Positions 7,279 to 15,463 of a stretch of DNA of 34,130 bases are shown one piece after another; the first letter of the stretch is position 1, and each line of letters starts with the position of its first letter. The stretch covers positions 1 to 34,130 of the forward strand of contig QHZR01000053.1 of the NCBI GenBank assembly GCA_003224755.1. Direction: 5' to 3'. The DNA is from Acidobacteriota bacterium (GTDB taxonomy: Bacteria > Acidobacteriota > Terriglobia > Terriglobales > Acidobacteriaceae). Under the pieces are notes generated by a model. That model ran no database searches. It had not been told where the DNA came from and saw only the letters and a program-made list of their open reading frames with translations. The translations under genes were made by a program, and so were the position numbers.

Positions 7279-7764
7279 ATGGGGGCCAGAACTATGATGT
7301 ACAGTCCGGTGTCCGAACATACGATGAAAATCTTAGGTAAGGCTTGGAAGTGGTTTGATGATTGCCTCCGAAGCCGATTGGGTTGGATCCTCGCTAGCTT
7401 TCATGGGGTTTGGTTTTTTGTGGCTCTTCACGCCATGGGACCGCCATCACGCGCCGTAGCGGCGTTTAGAGACAGTTTTGAAGGAGCTGACTTTACGATC
7501 TTTGCAGGGCGATGGTTCCACTTTCATTACGAACCATTGATTGTGAACTCTCTTTTTGCGGCCGACTTGCCAGCAATGTTATTGGCAATGTTGCCCGGAA
7601 TGATCGTATCTCCTATCGTTCGGTTCGTTCATCTAGGAACATTCGAGCGCTCATATGTAGACGCAGCGGAATTCCTGATTGCAGGTAGCTTGCAGTGGCT
7701 TGCAATCGGAAGCCGGCTTGAAGTTCGCTGGAGCCAGTGGAAGTCACCTAGGACGCATGAGTAA
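7279..7764 (+). CDS. Small membrane protein of unknown function
   Basis: A 161-residue frame not recognised as any family. It has about three hydrophobic stretches: WILASFHGVWFFVALHAM (about 35-53), AADLPAMLLAMLPGMIV (about 94-111) and AEFLIAGSLQWLAIG (about 129-144). The layout and W/F content fit a small inner-membrane protein. ATG codons at 7279, 7294 and 7324 are all possible starts; none has a clear Shine-Dalgarno, and the one at 7324 (MKILGKAWKW) gives a natural short basic N-terminus. It stands alone on the plus strand between minus-strand genes, and its last 17 bases overlap the 3' end of trmFO tail to tail. Confidence 0.6.
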   Translation: MGARTMMYSPVSEHTMKILGKAWKWFDDCLRSRLGWILASFHGVWFFVALHAMGPPSRAVAAFRDSFEGADFTIFAGRWFHFHYEPLIVNSLFAADLPAMLLAMLPGMIVSPIVRFVHLGTFERSYVDAAEFLIAGSLQWLAIGSRLEVRWSQWKSPRTHE

Positions 7765-9115
7765 GGATTGCTGGCGAGACTTTTGCGTTCAACCAGGTCC
7801 GGAGTTCTTGCAGCGCCATCGCGCACTGCATCTTGTGTCTCAGCTGCCGATCGCGAATTTTCTTTTCCAACGGCGGAAGAAGATCGAATGTGATGTTCGC
7901 CGGCTGGAACTTCTTTGGGTCGGCGTTGGTGATGTAATGCATCAGCGCCCCCAAGGCGGTCGTGCGTGGTGGTGCCTTCGGAGTCTCCCCGGAGACAAGT
8001 GCCGCAGCATGAATTCCCGCCAGCGTTCCCGTTGCGATGGACTCGACATAACCTTCAACTCCGCAAATCTGTCCCGCAAACAAAACGTTCGGATGCGCTT
8101 TCATCTGGAGCGTGGGCGTGAGCAGTACCGGTGAATTGATATACGTGTTGCGGTGAATTTGGCCGTAGCGCAGAAACCGCGCACTTTCGAGTCCCGGAAT
8201 CAGGCGTAGTACTCGGGCTTGCTCGCCGAACTTCAAATGATTCTGGAATCCGACCAGATTGTAGGACTCTGCGCGTAGGTTCTCTTGGCGCAATTGCACC
8301 ACGGCATAAGGCTGGTTGCCAGTCCGCGGATCTTTGAGTCCCACCGGCTTCATCGGCCCAAAACGCAGCGTGTGCCGGCCCCGGCGTGCGATTTCCTCGA
8401 TCGGAAGGCAGCTCTCGAAGTAGTTCAGCTTCTCCCATTCTTTGGCTTCGACCGAGTCGGCGGAGATCATCGCATCATAAAAGCGGTCGTATTCTTCTTT
8501 CGACATCGGGCAATTGATGTAGTCCGCCGAGCCTTTGTCGTATCGCGCCGCCAGATACACCTTCGACATGTCGATCGAGTCGGCTTCGACGATGGGGCTG
8601 ATGGAATCGTAGAAATATAACTGCTTGTGTGGGTCGGACACTCCTGTCCGAGCCACACCGGCTGTACTCAATCTTGCAATTTCTTCTGCCAGCGCATCTG
8701 AGGTCAGCGGCCCAGTCGCAATAATCGTAATCTCGTCTTCGTTGATCTTGATAACCTCTTCACGGCGAATCTGGATCAGCGGCTCGCGTGAAATTGCCTC
8801 AGTGACTCTCGCCGAGAATTGCGCGCGATCCACGGCCAACGCATGCCCGGCTGGCACCGCACATTCACGTGCGATCTCCAGCAGCAACGATCCCATTCGC
8901 CGCATCTCTTCCTTCAGAAGCCACGGAGCCGTGTTCTCGCTCTCAGATTTCAGGGAGTTCGAGCAGACCAGTTCGGCAAAGTCCGAGGTCTGATGCGCTG
9001 GCGTCGTCCGCACAGGACGCATTTCATACAGCTCAACCGGCACTCCACGGCGTGCCAACTGCCACGCGGCTTCCGAACCCGCCAGACCTGCGCCAATGAC
9101 TTTGACTCGATTCAT
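7748..9115 (-). CDS. trmFO: TrmFO, folate/FAD-dependent tRNA (uracil-54) C5-methyltransferase
   Basis: A 455-residue protein. TrmFO uses methylenetetrahydrofolate and FADH2 to methylate U54 to ribothymidine in the tRNA T-loop. The N-terminal FAD-binding motif is VIGAGLAGSEAAW (6-18). The segments TSDFAELVCSNSLKSE, LYFYDSISPIVEADSIDMSK, CPMSKEEYDRFYDAM and GQICGVEGYVESIATG are characteristic, and the length is close to that of bacterial homologues. The ATG at 9115 begins MNRVKVIGAG as expected. Just before LYFYDS there are about ten more residues than I expect in TrmFO (AGVARTGVSDPHK), encoded by a near-perfect palindrome at 8627-8658. The gene follows pdhA on the same strand; two 21-bp palindromes fill the gap. 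Confidence 0.95.
   Translation of the reverse strand: MNRVKVIGAGLAGSEAAWQLARRGVPVELYEMRPVRTTPAHQTSDFAELVCSNSLKSESENTAPWLLKEEMRRMGSLLLEIARECAVPAGHALAVDRAQFSARVTEAISREPLIQIRREEVIKINEDEITIIATGPLTSDALAEEIARLSTAGVARTGVSDPHKQLYFYDSISPIVEADSIDMSKVYLAARYDKGSADYINCPMSKEEYDRFYDAMISADSVEAKEWEKLNYFESCLPIEEIARRGRHTLRFGPMKPVGLKDPRTGNQPYAVVQLRQENLRAESYNLVGFQNHLKFGEQARVLRLIPGLESARFLRYGQIHRNTYINSPVLLTPTLQMKAHPNVLFAGQICGVEGYVESIATGTLAGIHAAALVSGETPKAPPRTTALGALMHYITNADPKKFQPANITFDLLPPLEKKIRDRQLRHKMQCAMALQELRTWLNAKVSPAILTHAS
8627..8658. repeat. 32-bp palindromic insertion inside trmFO
   Basis: Arms GTGTGG-G-TCGGACA and TGTCCGA-G-CCACAC pair at 13 of 14 positions around loop CTCC. It is read in frame as part of trmFO and accounts for the extra residues before LYFYDS. 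Confidence 0.7.
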
Positions 9116-9130
9116 TTAGGAATCTTCGTG

Positions 9131-9151
9131 GGACAGGCGGCTCGCCTGTCC
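9131..9151. repeat. Palindromic repeat (REP-like), doublet member
   Basis: GGACAGGCG-GCT-CGCCTGTCC has perfect 9-bp arms. With the copy at 9184-9204 it forms a doublet in the pdhA-trmFO gap. Confidence 0.8.
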
Positions 9152-9183
9152 GTAGCAATTCTTAGCAATCCTCCTCCGCTCGT

Positions 9184-9204
9184 GAACAGGCGAGCCGCCT
9201 GTTC
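9184..9204. repeat. Palindromic repeat (REP-like), doublet member
   Basis: GAACAGGCG-AGC-CGCCTGTTC has perfect 9-bp arms. It is the inverted-orientation partner of 9131-9151 (loop AGC against GCT), with the shared CACGTG flank at 9205-9210. Confidence 0.8.
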
Positions 9205-9216
9205 CACGTGAGTAAT

Positions 9217-10506
9217 CTATTTCAGATGCACCACGTCTTCGGCGGTCTTCGGGCCGGTGCGGCGGCCTTGTCGGGTCTTTGGAGTGCCGTACTTCGGCTT
9301 GATCTCGTGGCAGCCATTCTCGCAGTACACGCCGCCTTCGGCTGTTTCGGGCGCGGGCATCGGAGAGTTCACAGCAATCTCGCGTTCTTTCTCCAGGTAA
9401 CCCTCGACCTGAGCGATCAGATTTTCGTGCTCTTGCGGAGATAGCCACTTCTTGATGTTCACCAAATAATTTTCAAAGCGCGCTATCGGATCACGCTTGC
9501 GCCAGTATTCGAACATCGGCTTGGGAACATAATCAGCGGCGTCATGGATGGCATGCCCTTTCATGCGCATCATTTTGGCTTCGATCAGCGTCGGCCCTTC
9601 TCCACGATGGGCTCGTTCCACAGCATTCCGCGCGGCATCGTAAATCTGGCAAGCGTCGGTGCCGTCCACAATGACGCCGGGAATTCCGTATGCAATAGCA
9701 CGCTCCGCCAGGTCTTGCACCTTGTATTGCATTTCCGATGGAGTTGAGTACGCCCACAAATTGCTCTCAACGAAGAGCACCAGCCCGAGGTTCTGCACCG
9801 CGGCAAGATTTATGCCCTCGTAGGTGACGCCGGTCGACTGTCCCCCATCACCGATATAGGTCATCACGGCGATATTCTTTCCTTGCAGCCGCGCACCAAG
9901 GGCAACGCCCGCCAACACCGGGATGAGATCGCCAAGCATGGAAATCGGCGAGACCACGTTGCGTTTGTAAATATCGCCGAAGTGCGAGGTGCCGTCACGG
10001 CCTTTGGTCGGCGAGTCGGCCTTGGCCATGTACTGCATCATCATGTCACGCGGCTCGAAGTCGCGAACCAGCAGCGATCCTTGATTTCGGATCATTGGCG
10101 CAAGCCAGTCGTCCTTGCTAAGCGCGTAAGCTGACGCACACGAGCACGCCTCCTGGCCCAGTCCGAAATAAACGCCGCCCACAACTTTTCCCTGCTTATA
10201 TAGATTCTCTAGTGCCTGTTCCATCTTGCGATTGAGCACCATCCAGCGATAAATCTCGATGCACTGCTGCTTGCTCAAATACTTCGAATCGCGAATGGGG
10301 GGGACGGGCGCAAAAAGGTTCCCGGAGACTTCATAACAACATTCTTCGCCCTTCCGGACCTGGCGAACGGTGAAACTAGGCTTCTCAAGCCGGTAATCAG
10401 GGATGGAGTAAGTGCGTTGCTGAGGAAGCGCTGTAGCTGGGCGCTTCGCACCATTCTTTGAAATTTTCGTTTGGGCGGTCTTGCTGATCTTTTTCGGCTT
10501 CTTCAT
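9217..10506 (-). CDS. pdhA: Thiamine-diphosphate-dependent 2-oxoacid dehydrogenase, E1 alpha subunit
   Basis: A 429-residue E1 alpha of the pyruvate/branched-chain/acetoin dehydrogenase group. YFGLGQEACSCASAYAL, GRDGTSHFG and the ThDP motif starting GDGGQSTGVTYEG (from about 209) are present; the motif ends ...LVLFVESN where most members have an NN pair. GHAIHDAADYVP is the regulatory loop region. The N-terminus has a Lys-rich extension of about 25 residues, and the C-terminus a Cys- and basic-rich tail (CENGC...KTRQGRRTGPK) that I do not know from the family. No E1 beta or E2 gene is in the window, but lipB and lpdA (E3) are two and three genes upstream. Pyruvate is the likely substrate; branched-chain oxoacids or acetoin are possible. 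Confidence 0.85.
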   Translation of the reverse strand: MKKPKKISKTAQTKISKNGAKRPATALPQQRTYSIPDYRLEKPSFTVRQVRKGEECCYEVSGNLFAPVPPIRDSKYLSKQQCIEIYRWMVLNRKMEQALENLYKQGKVVGGVYFGLGQEACSCASAYALSKDDWLAPMIRNQGSLLVRDFEPRDMMMQYMAKADSPTKGRDGTSHFGDIYKRNVVSPISMLGDLIPVLAGVALGARLQGKNIAVMTYIGDGGQSTGVTYEGINLAAVQNLGLVLFVESNLWAYSTPSEMQYKVQDLAERAIAYGIPGVIVDGTDACQIYDAARNAVERAHRGEGPTLIEAKMMRMKGHAIHDAADYVPKPMFEYWRKRDPIARFENYLVNIKKWLSPQEHENLIAQVEGYLEKEREIAVNSPMPAPETAEGGVYCENGCHEIKPKYGTPKTRQGRRTGPKTAEDVVHLK

Positions 10507-10604
10507 GCCAGAAACAATCCTACTCCGGAACTTTAGTAGCGACCAAGGACGCCAAACTTCCGGATTGCACGGGTGGACGACGCCGTGCCTCCAAACAGGC
10601 GGAG

Positions 10605-11006
10605 CTAGGCTCGCAACTCCGAATCAAACTTCTCAAAGAGCTCCCGCATGATCGCCGGACTGCGCTCCTTGGTCGCATGGATTTCCTGGATCAGCCGATG
10701 AATCTTCGGGGTCATAATCAGAAGATATCGAACTCGCTCACTGGAAGGGTTCCAGTACGTGTGCGGCGTTCCTCGCGGCACCAGCACGCCTGATCCGGCA
10801 CGCAGCTCTACTTCTTCATCTCCCATTTTTACGCAGAGTCTTCCTTCCAGCACGTACCACGCCTCGTCATCGTTCCGATGAAGGTGAAGGGGAGCAATCC
10901 AACGGGGAGGACCGCCTGCATCCTGCCATTCGGCGATCACGAAGTGATTGTTGGCAAGCCCCAGAACGTTTCCTGCAAGCGGAGGCGCGATACTCGGAGC
11001 ACTCAT
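10605..11006 (-). CDS. Small cupin-domain protein
   Basis: A 133-residue single-domain cupin. HLHRNDDEAWYVLEG supplies the first cupin motif (G-x5-H-x-H-x3-4-E-x6-G pattern) and GVLVPRGTPHTYWNPS the second, so a mononuclear metal site is likely. The substrate is unknown; such proteins act as isomerases, dioxygenases or small-molecule sensors. It lies 47 bp after lipB and 98 bp before pdhA on the same strand, so it is probably co-transcribed. The ATG at 11006 has no convincing Shine-Dalgarno. Confidence 0.85.
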   Translation of the reverse strand: MSAPSIAPPLAGNVLGLANNHFVIAEWQDAGGPPRWIAPLHLHRNDDEAWYVLEGRLCVKMGDEEVELRAGSGVLVPRGTPHTYWNPSSERVRYLLIMTPKIHRLIQEIHATKERSPAIMRELFEKFDSELRA

Positions 11007-11053
11007 AGACAGATTTTACGCGGAGGATCGCTGCGAGGGAGCAGTTTGAGCCC

Positions 11054-11962
11054 TCACGCCCACGCCGAGTCTTCTTCACCATGAATCTTGCGCAGGTTTT
11101 CCGGAACCGTCATTGGCACGTCAACGTTAGTGCTGAGCAGAGCGTCGAGACTGTCCAGGCACAAAATCTGACTTTCGAAAACCATTCCGAAATTTCGTGA
11201 AAGCGTGTGGGCGACATCCTGCATTGGCACCACGCGGGTGAGTTCTTTCTGTATGGACGTGACTGGCTTTGATGTAATCCCGCAGGGGATGATCAGGTTA
11301 AAGAAGCTCAGATCGGTATTCACATTTAGCGCAACGCCGTGCGAAGTTACTCCACGCGAAATGTGGACTCCGAGAGCGGCAATCTTTGCTTCAGACCCCG
11401 CGCTTAGCACTGAACCACGTGGGGACAGCCGCCCTCGGATGTCCGGCTGAGTCGACGACTCGGCATGGACTGAGGAATTAGCGGGGAGACGGGCGTCCTC
11501 GCCCGTCCAAACTCCCGTTAAGCCATCAATTCGCTTCGTCCCAATCCCAAACTCTGCACACGTGCGAATCAGCACTTCCTCTAATCGGCGCACAAACTCC
11601 ACTGCACCGAGCGTCTTTCGGGTAGTGCTTGCAGATGGGAACCCCCGCAGATCGAATATCGGATACGCGACCAATTGCCCCGGCCCGTGAAAGGTGACAT
11701 CGCCTCCGCGATCGCACTCGTAAACTTCGACTCCCCGCGAAGCGAGCACCTCGGGGACAGCAACAATGTTCGCCGATTTGGCGTTACGTCCCAGGGTAAT
11801 GACGGGCATGTGTTCCAGCAGAAGCAGCACGTCGCCGATGCGGCCTTCCTTTCGTAATGTGACCAGCTTTTCCTGCAGGCGAAGTGCGATCGCGTAATCG
11901 ACAGTCCCGAGTTGGAGAACAGAAATCAAATCAAAGCCTTTTCCCACGCAGACACCACACAA
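11054..11962 (-). CDS. lipB: LipB, octanoyl-[acyl carrier protein]:protein octanoyltransferase
   Basis: LipB transfers octanoate from ACP to the lipoyl domains of 2-oxoacid dehydrogenases. Visible motifs are GGDVTFHGPGQLVAYPI (about 87-102), RIDGLTGVW (144-152), the catalytic Lys193 in EAKIAALGV and Cys227 in LIIPCGIT. At 302 residues it is long for the family: residues 153-190 are an extra stretch between GVW and the catalytic lysine, encoded by two palindromic repeats. The far C-terminus is also extended. The upstream-most start is a TTG at 11962, but its first residues derive from a word repeat; a GTG at 11947 or TTG at 11929 gives a more natural N-terminus. The gene lies between lpdA and the cupin gene, consistent with a role in lipoylation. 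Confidence 0.92.
   Translation of the reverse strand: MCGVCVGKGFDLISVLQLGTVDYAIALRLQEKLVTLRKEGRIGDVLLLLEHMPVITLGRNAKSANIVAVPEVLASRGVEVYECDRGGDVTFHGPGQLVAYPIFDLRGFPSASTTRKTLGAVEFVRRLEEVLIRTCAEFGIGTKRIDGLTGVWTGEDARLPANSSVHAESSTQPDIRGRLSPRGSVLSAGSEAKIAALGVHISRGVTSHGVALNVNTDLSFFNLIIPCGITSKPVTSIQKELTRVVPMQDVAHTLSRNFGMVFESQILCLDSLDALLSTNVDVPMTVPENLRKIHGEEDSAWA
11393..11506. repeat. In-frame repeat doublet inserted in lipB
   Basis: This stretch encodes the 38 extra residues of LipB. It contains two hairpin repeats, at 11423-11444 (GGACAGCC / GGATGTCC) and 11488-11507 (GACGGGCG-TCCT-CGCCCGTC). The first, with its CACGT flank (11416-11444), matches 30981-31009 at 27 of 29 bases. Confidence 0.75.
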
Positions 11963-11994
11963 TCCAGATTTAAACCCGAATTAGATTTTGTTTC

Positions 11995-12018
11995 TCTCCG
12001 TGTCTCCGTGTCTCCGTG
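11995..12018. repeat. Tandem octamer repeat (TCTCCGTG x3)
   Basis: Three perfect copies of TCTCCGTG lie in tandem, followed by GTGAAATT, in the lpdA-lipB gap. The sequence GTGTGGTGTCTGCGTGGG on the minus strand at 11944-11961 looks like a degenerate inverted partner and runs into the annotated lipB start. Confidence 0.7.
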
Positions 12019-12024
12019 GTGAAA

Positions 12025-13452
12025 TTACATGTTTATCGCCAATCCGTACACACTATTCGACGCATCCAGCATCGCCTCCGCCAGCGTTGGATGCGCGTGA
12101 ATCGTCCACATCAGGTCCTCGACTGTCGCTTCGAGCTCCATGGCAGTTACAGCTTCCGCAATCAACTCTGTCGCCTGCGGGCCGATTATGTGAACTCCGA
12201 GGATCTCTCCGTACTTGGAATCCGACACCATTTTGATGAAACCTTCGTGTTCGCCGACTATGCTCGCGCGCGAATTCGCGGTGAACGGAAATTTCCCGAC
12301 TTTCACGTTGTATCCCTGCTCCCGGGCCTTGGCTTCGGTCAAACCCACGCTGCCAATCTCCGGGTGGCAGAACGTCACATTAGGAATGCGCAGCAAGTTA
12401 ATCGGTTTGTCTTCCTTGCCGGCGATCTTCGAGATAGCAACAATTCCTTCCATCGCGCCGACGTGCGCCAACTGCGGCGTGCCGAGCACAATGTCGCCAA
12501 TGGCGTAAATGCCCGGCTCCCCGGTCTGCATCCATTCGTTCGTTTTCACAAACCCGCGGTCGGTCTGGACTTTTGTCTTCTCTAGCCCCACGCCGTCAAT
12601 ATTAGGCTTGCGCCCAATCGCGATAAGAATCTTCTCGGCTTCCAGTTTCTGCTGCTTGCCGTCAGCAGTGAACGTTACCGACACGCCCGACTTCGTCTTC
12701 TCAACTTTCTCGACTTTTGCACCGGCGTGGAAGTTGATTCCGCGCTTGCGATAGACGCGTGCCAACTCTTTCGAGACTTCCTCGTCCTCAAGCGGCACCA
12801 TATACGGCAACATCTCGAGAATGGTCACCTCGGTATCAAACGAGCGGAAGATGGAGGCAAACTCCACACCGACAGCTCCCGAACCGACCACGATCAGAGA
12901 TTTCGGCACGCTGCCCAGCTCCAGGATCTCGATATTGGTGAGCACGCGGTCGTCCAGCTGGAGTCCGGGGATCATCCGCGCTTCCGAACCCATCGCCAGG
13001 ATAACGTTTCTTGTCTTTAGCTGGGTCGTTTTCGCGCCATCTTTTATTTCGATTTTTATTTCGATCGTGTGAACGCCATTTTGGGCGGGGCCAGTCAGTT
13101 TGCCAAACCCCTTAACGGTGTCAACTTTGTTCTTGCGCATCAGGAATTGGAGCCCTTTGGCGTGCTTGTCAACGACCTTCGTCTTGCGATCTAGCACCGA
13201 TGCCCAATTCAGTTTCCTCGACGCAACACCCTCGATCCCGTATTCCTTTGCGTCTTTCAGGTGGTCCCAGAGTTCAGCGTTGAATAGCAATGCCTTGGTT
13301 GGAATACAGCCAACGTGCAGGCAAGTGCCGCCAAGGTAGGGATCTTTTTCGATCAAAGCGGTCTTCAAGCCATATTGGCCTGCGCGGATCGCGGCCGTAT
13401 ATCCGGCGGGGCCGCTGCCTATGATGGCGACATCGTAGATGGTCTCAGGCAA
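12025..13452 (-). CDS. lpdA: Dihydrolipoyl dehydrogenase (E3)
   Basis: A 475-residue flavoprotein disulfide reductase that reoxidises dihydrolipoyl groups of 2-oxoacid dehydrogenases or the glycine cleavage system with NAD+. The FAD motif is VAIIGSGPAGYTAA (8-21), the redox-active disulfide is GGTCLHVGCIPTK (Cys44, Cys49), the NAD-binding motif is IVVGSGAVGVEFAS, and the C-terminal active-site base lies in HAHPTLAEAM. Length and all motifs are normal. It is the first gene of the minus-strand series lpdA, lipB, cupin, pdhA, trmFO. The ATG at 13452 is the natural start. Confidence 0.96.
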   Translation of the reverse strand: MPETIYDVAIIGSGPAGYTAAIRAGQYGLKTALIEKDPYLGGTCLHVGCIPTKALLFNAELWDHLKDAKEYGIEGVASRKLNWASVLDRKTKVVDKHAKGLQFLMRKNKVDTVKGFGKLTGPAQNGVHTIEIKIEIKDGAKTTQLKTRNVILAMGSEARMIPGLQLDDRVLTNIEILELGSVPKSLIVVGSGAVGVEFASIFRSFDTEVTILEMLPYMVPLEDEEVSKELARVYRKRGINFHAGAKVEKVEKTKSGVSVTFTADGKQQKLEAEKILIAIGRKPNIDGVGLEKTKVQTDRGFVKTNEWMQTGEPGIYAIGDIVLGTPQLAHVGAMEGIVAISKIAGKEDKPINLLRIPNVTFCHPEIGSVGLTEAKAREQGYNVKVGKFPFTANSRASIVGEHEGFIKMVSDSKYGEILGVHIIGPQATELIAEAVTAMELEATVEDLMWTIHAHPTLAEAMLDASNSVYGLAINM

Positions 13453-13697
13453 AGTCGTGCTCCTCTACTGTGAATTGATGAGCCAGAGCAAACGAATGAT
13501 TCTAGCAGGGGAAAGAGACAGATGACGCCGAATGAATGTGCTGGAAAGCCGCTCCCACCCGTCGACGGCTTATGAAGTATCGAATTTGGTCGACCGCTTC
13601 GGCACGATGCCGCCCTGGAACTTTCGAGTGTTACTTTCGTAAGCCGCTCGAACAACTTTATTGATGTCATAACTCTTGCTTTTGCTAGCATCCCCGA

Positions 13698-15437
13698 ATG
13701 CGCAACACAGGCGAGGGGGTCTCGCTTCTGTTCGTTTTACGAGCGGCTCTTTTCGCGGCTCTCGCTTCCACCGCCGTCTTTTGCGCGGAACCTGCCAAGG
13801 AATCCACAGCTAACTCGCCGAAAGTGACGGCAGTTATTCAAATCACTCACGATGGAATCAGCAAAGCAAACCTGGTATCAGACGAATCCAATCTCTACGT
13901 GACGGAATCTCCTGCATTTGGCCATCTTGTTACCAAGCTATCTCTCCGGAACGCTGAGCGGGTGGTCATTTCCGGTGCTTTCCCGGACGTGCAGGCGCTC
14001 GACATTTCCGCGGATCGCACGAAGCTTCTCGTGTCCAGACTCCAAGGAGCCGCCGGGGAGAACGAATTTTGGACGCTGCCAATCAATGCCGGGCTGCCGC
14101 AACGGCTGGCTGATTCTACCGGCCGCTACGCAACTTGGTCTCCAGATAACAAGCGCTTGGCATTTGTGAAAGGCTCAACCATTTTTCTGGCGAACGCGGA
14201 CGGAAGTGCCGCGCGTGAGCTATACACGGCCAACGGGTCTGTGTTCTCGCCTCGTTTTTCGCCGGACGGAAAACACATTCGTTTCAGCATCGGCAATACC
14301 GTTCAGAACACAACTTCGATTTGGGAAGTCGGCATAAACGGTTCACATTCTCACGCTGTGCTGGAAGGATGGGAGCACGCTTCCGCCGCCTGTTGCGGCA
14401 ACTGGACAGCTAACGGCGCTTACTACATTTTCCAGGTAACGCAGACTAGCCCCTCGAATTTGACTACACTCTGGGCGATCGCAGATCCCAATTCATCGGG
14501 CAAAGCCACACCATTGCAGCTCACCAAGGGTCCCATTTCGTTCGGAAACGCCTTGCCTTCTCGAGATAACAGAAGGGTCTGGGCACTTGGCGTGCAGCCA
14601 ACGGGCGAAGCCGTTAGGTATGATCCCGGTCAGCAAAAATTCATCCCGCTACTGTCAGGGGTCTCAGCCACAGACCTGGACTACTCGGCAGATGGCAAAT
14701 GGGTCACCTATATTTCAGTTCCAGACGGCGTGTTGTGGCGATGCAAAGCTGACGGAACAGAAAAACTTCAGCTCACCTCGCCGCCAGAGCGGGCGGCACT
14801 GCCTCACTGGTCTCCCCTGGGAGACCGTATCGCGTACGTATCATTTCGGCCCGACAAGCCTTCTCAGATTTATTTGGTGTCACTGAGTGGAGGAGATGCG
14901 CAAGCCATACTTCCCGAGAAACGCGGCCAGATCGATGCCAATTGGTCGTCCGACGGCACTCGCATCATGTTTGGCTATCTGCACGATGCTGAGGATTTGA
15001 ATATTGAAATCCTGGATCTGAAATCACGCAAGACTAACGTCGTTCCCGGGTCCCGGAATTTGTTCAGCCCACGATGGTCGCCAGACGGAAGATATGTCGC
15101 CGCCCTATCCCCGGACTTTACGAAAGTTTTGCTATTCGACTACAAAACAAACAAATGGTCCGTCTGGTTGAGCGAGCCGGCAGGCGGTGTGAGCTATCCC
15201 GTCTGGTCTGCCGATAGCAAATATATTTACTTCGATGACCTGGTCAGCGACGAAGAATCCATCCGCCGGATAAAAGTCGGCGAGAACCGCGCCGAGCGCG
15301 TGTTTAAGCTGGAGGGCATTGAACGTTACCCTGGTCCGTTTGGCCTCTGGAGTGGCCGCATGGGGGATGGTTCGTGGATGTTCGTGCGCGATCGCAGCAC
15401 GCAGGAAGTGTACCAGCTAACGCTGGAACTTCCGTGA
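13698..15437 (+). CDS. Secreted TolB-like beta-propeller protein (PD40 repeats)
   Basis: A 579-residue protein with an N-terminal signal peptide (hydrophobic stretch about 9-27, cleavage likely near FCAEP). The remainder is a beta-propeller of PD40/WD40-like units: YATWSPDNKRLAF, FSPRFSPDGKHIRF, LPHWSPLGDRIAYVSF, ANWSSDGTRIMFGY, FSPRWSPDGRYVAAL and YPVWSADSKYIYFD. In related acidobacterial proteins the propeller is often fused to an OmpR-type DNA-binding domain; here that domain is absent and the protein is exported. No peptidase or other catalytic domain is visible, so it probably binds protein or cell-wall partners. The TonB-C protein follows 26 bp downstream, suggesting an operon. Confidence 0.85.
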   Translation: MRNTGEGVSLLFVLRAALFAALASTAVFCAEPAKESTANSPKVTAVIQITHDGISKANLVSDESNLYVTESPAFGHLVTKLSLRNAERVVISGAFPDVQALDISADRTKLLVSRLQGAAGENEFWTLPINAGLPQRLADSTGRYATWSPDNKRLAFVKGSTIFLANADGSAARELYTANGSVFSPRFSPDGKHIRFSIGNTVQNTTSIWEVGINGSHSHAVLEGWEHASAACCGNWTANGAYYIFQVTQTSPSNLTTLWAIADPNSSGKATPLQLTKGPISFGNALPSRDNRRVWALGVQPTGEAVRYDPGQQKFIPLLSGVSATDLDYSADGKWVTYISVPDGVLWRCKADGTEKLQLTSPPERAALPHWSPLGDRIAYVSFRPDKPSQIYLVSLSGGDAQAILPEKRGQIDANWSSDGTRIMFGYLHDAEDLNIEILDLKSRKTNVVPGSRNLFSPRWSPDGRYVAALSPDFTKVLLFDYKTNKWSVWLSEPAGGVSYPVWSADSKYIYFDDLVSDEESIRRIKVGENRAERVFKLEGIERYPGPFGLWSGRMGDGSWMFVRDRSTQEVYQLTLELP

Positions 15438-15463
15438 ATCACAGCTTCACAGCAAGGCTAACT

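Noticed and set aside
15374-15463. Upstream ATG for the TonB-C protein
   Set aside because: It lies in the 3' end of the propeller gene and adds about 30 residues without motif; the ATG at 15464 has a Shine-Dalgarno and is followed by a signal-like segment.
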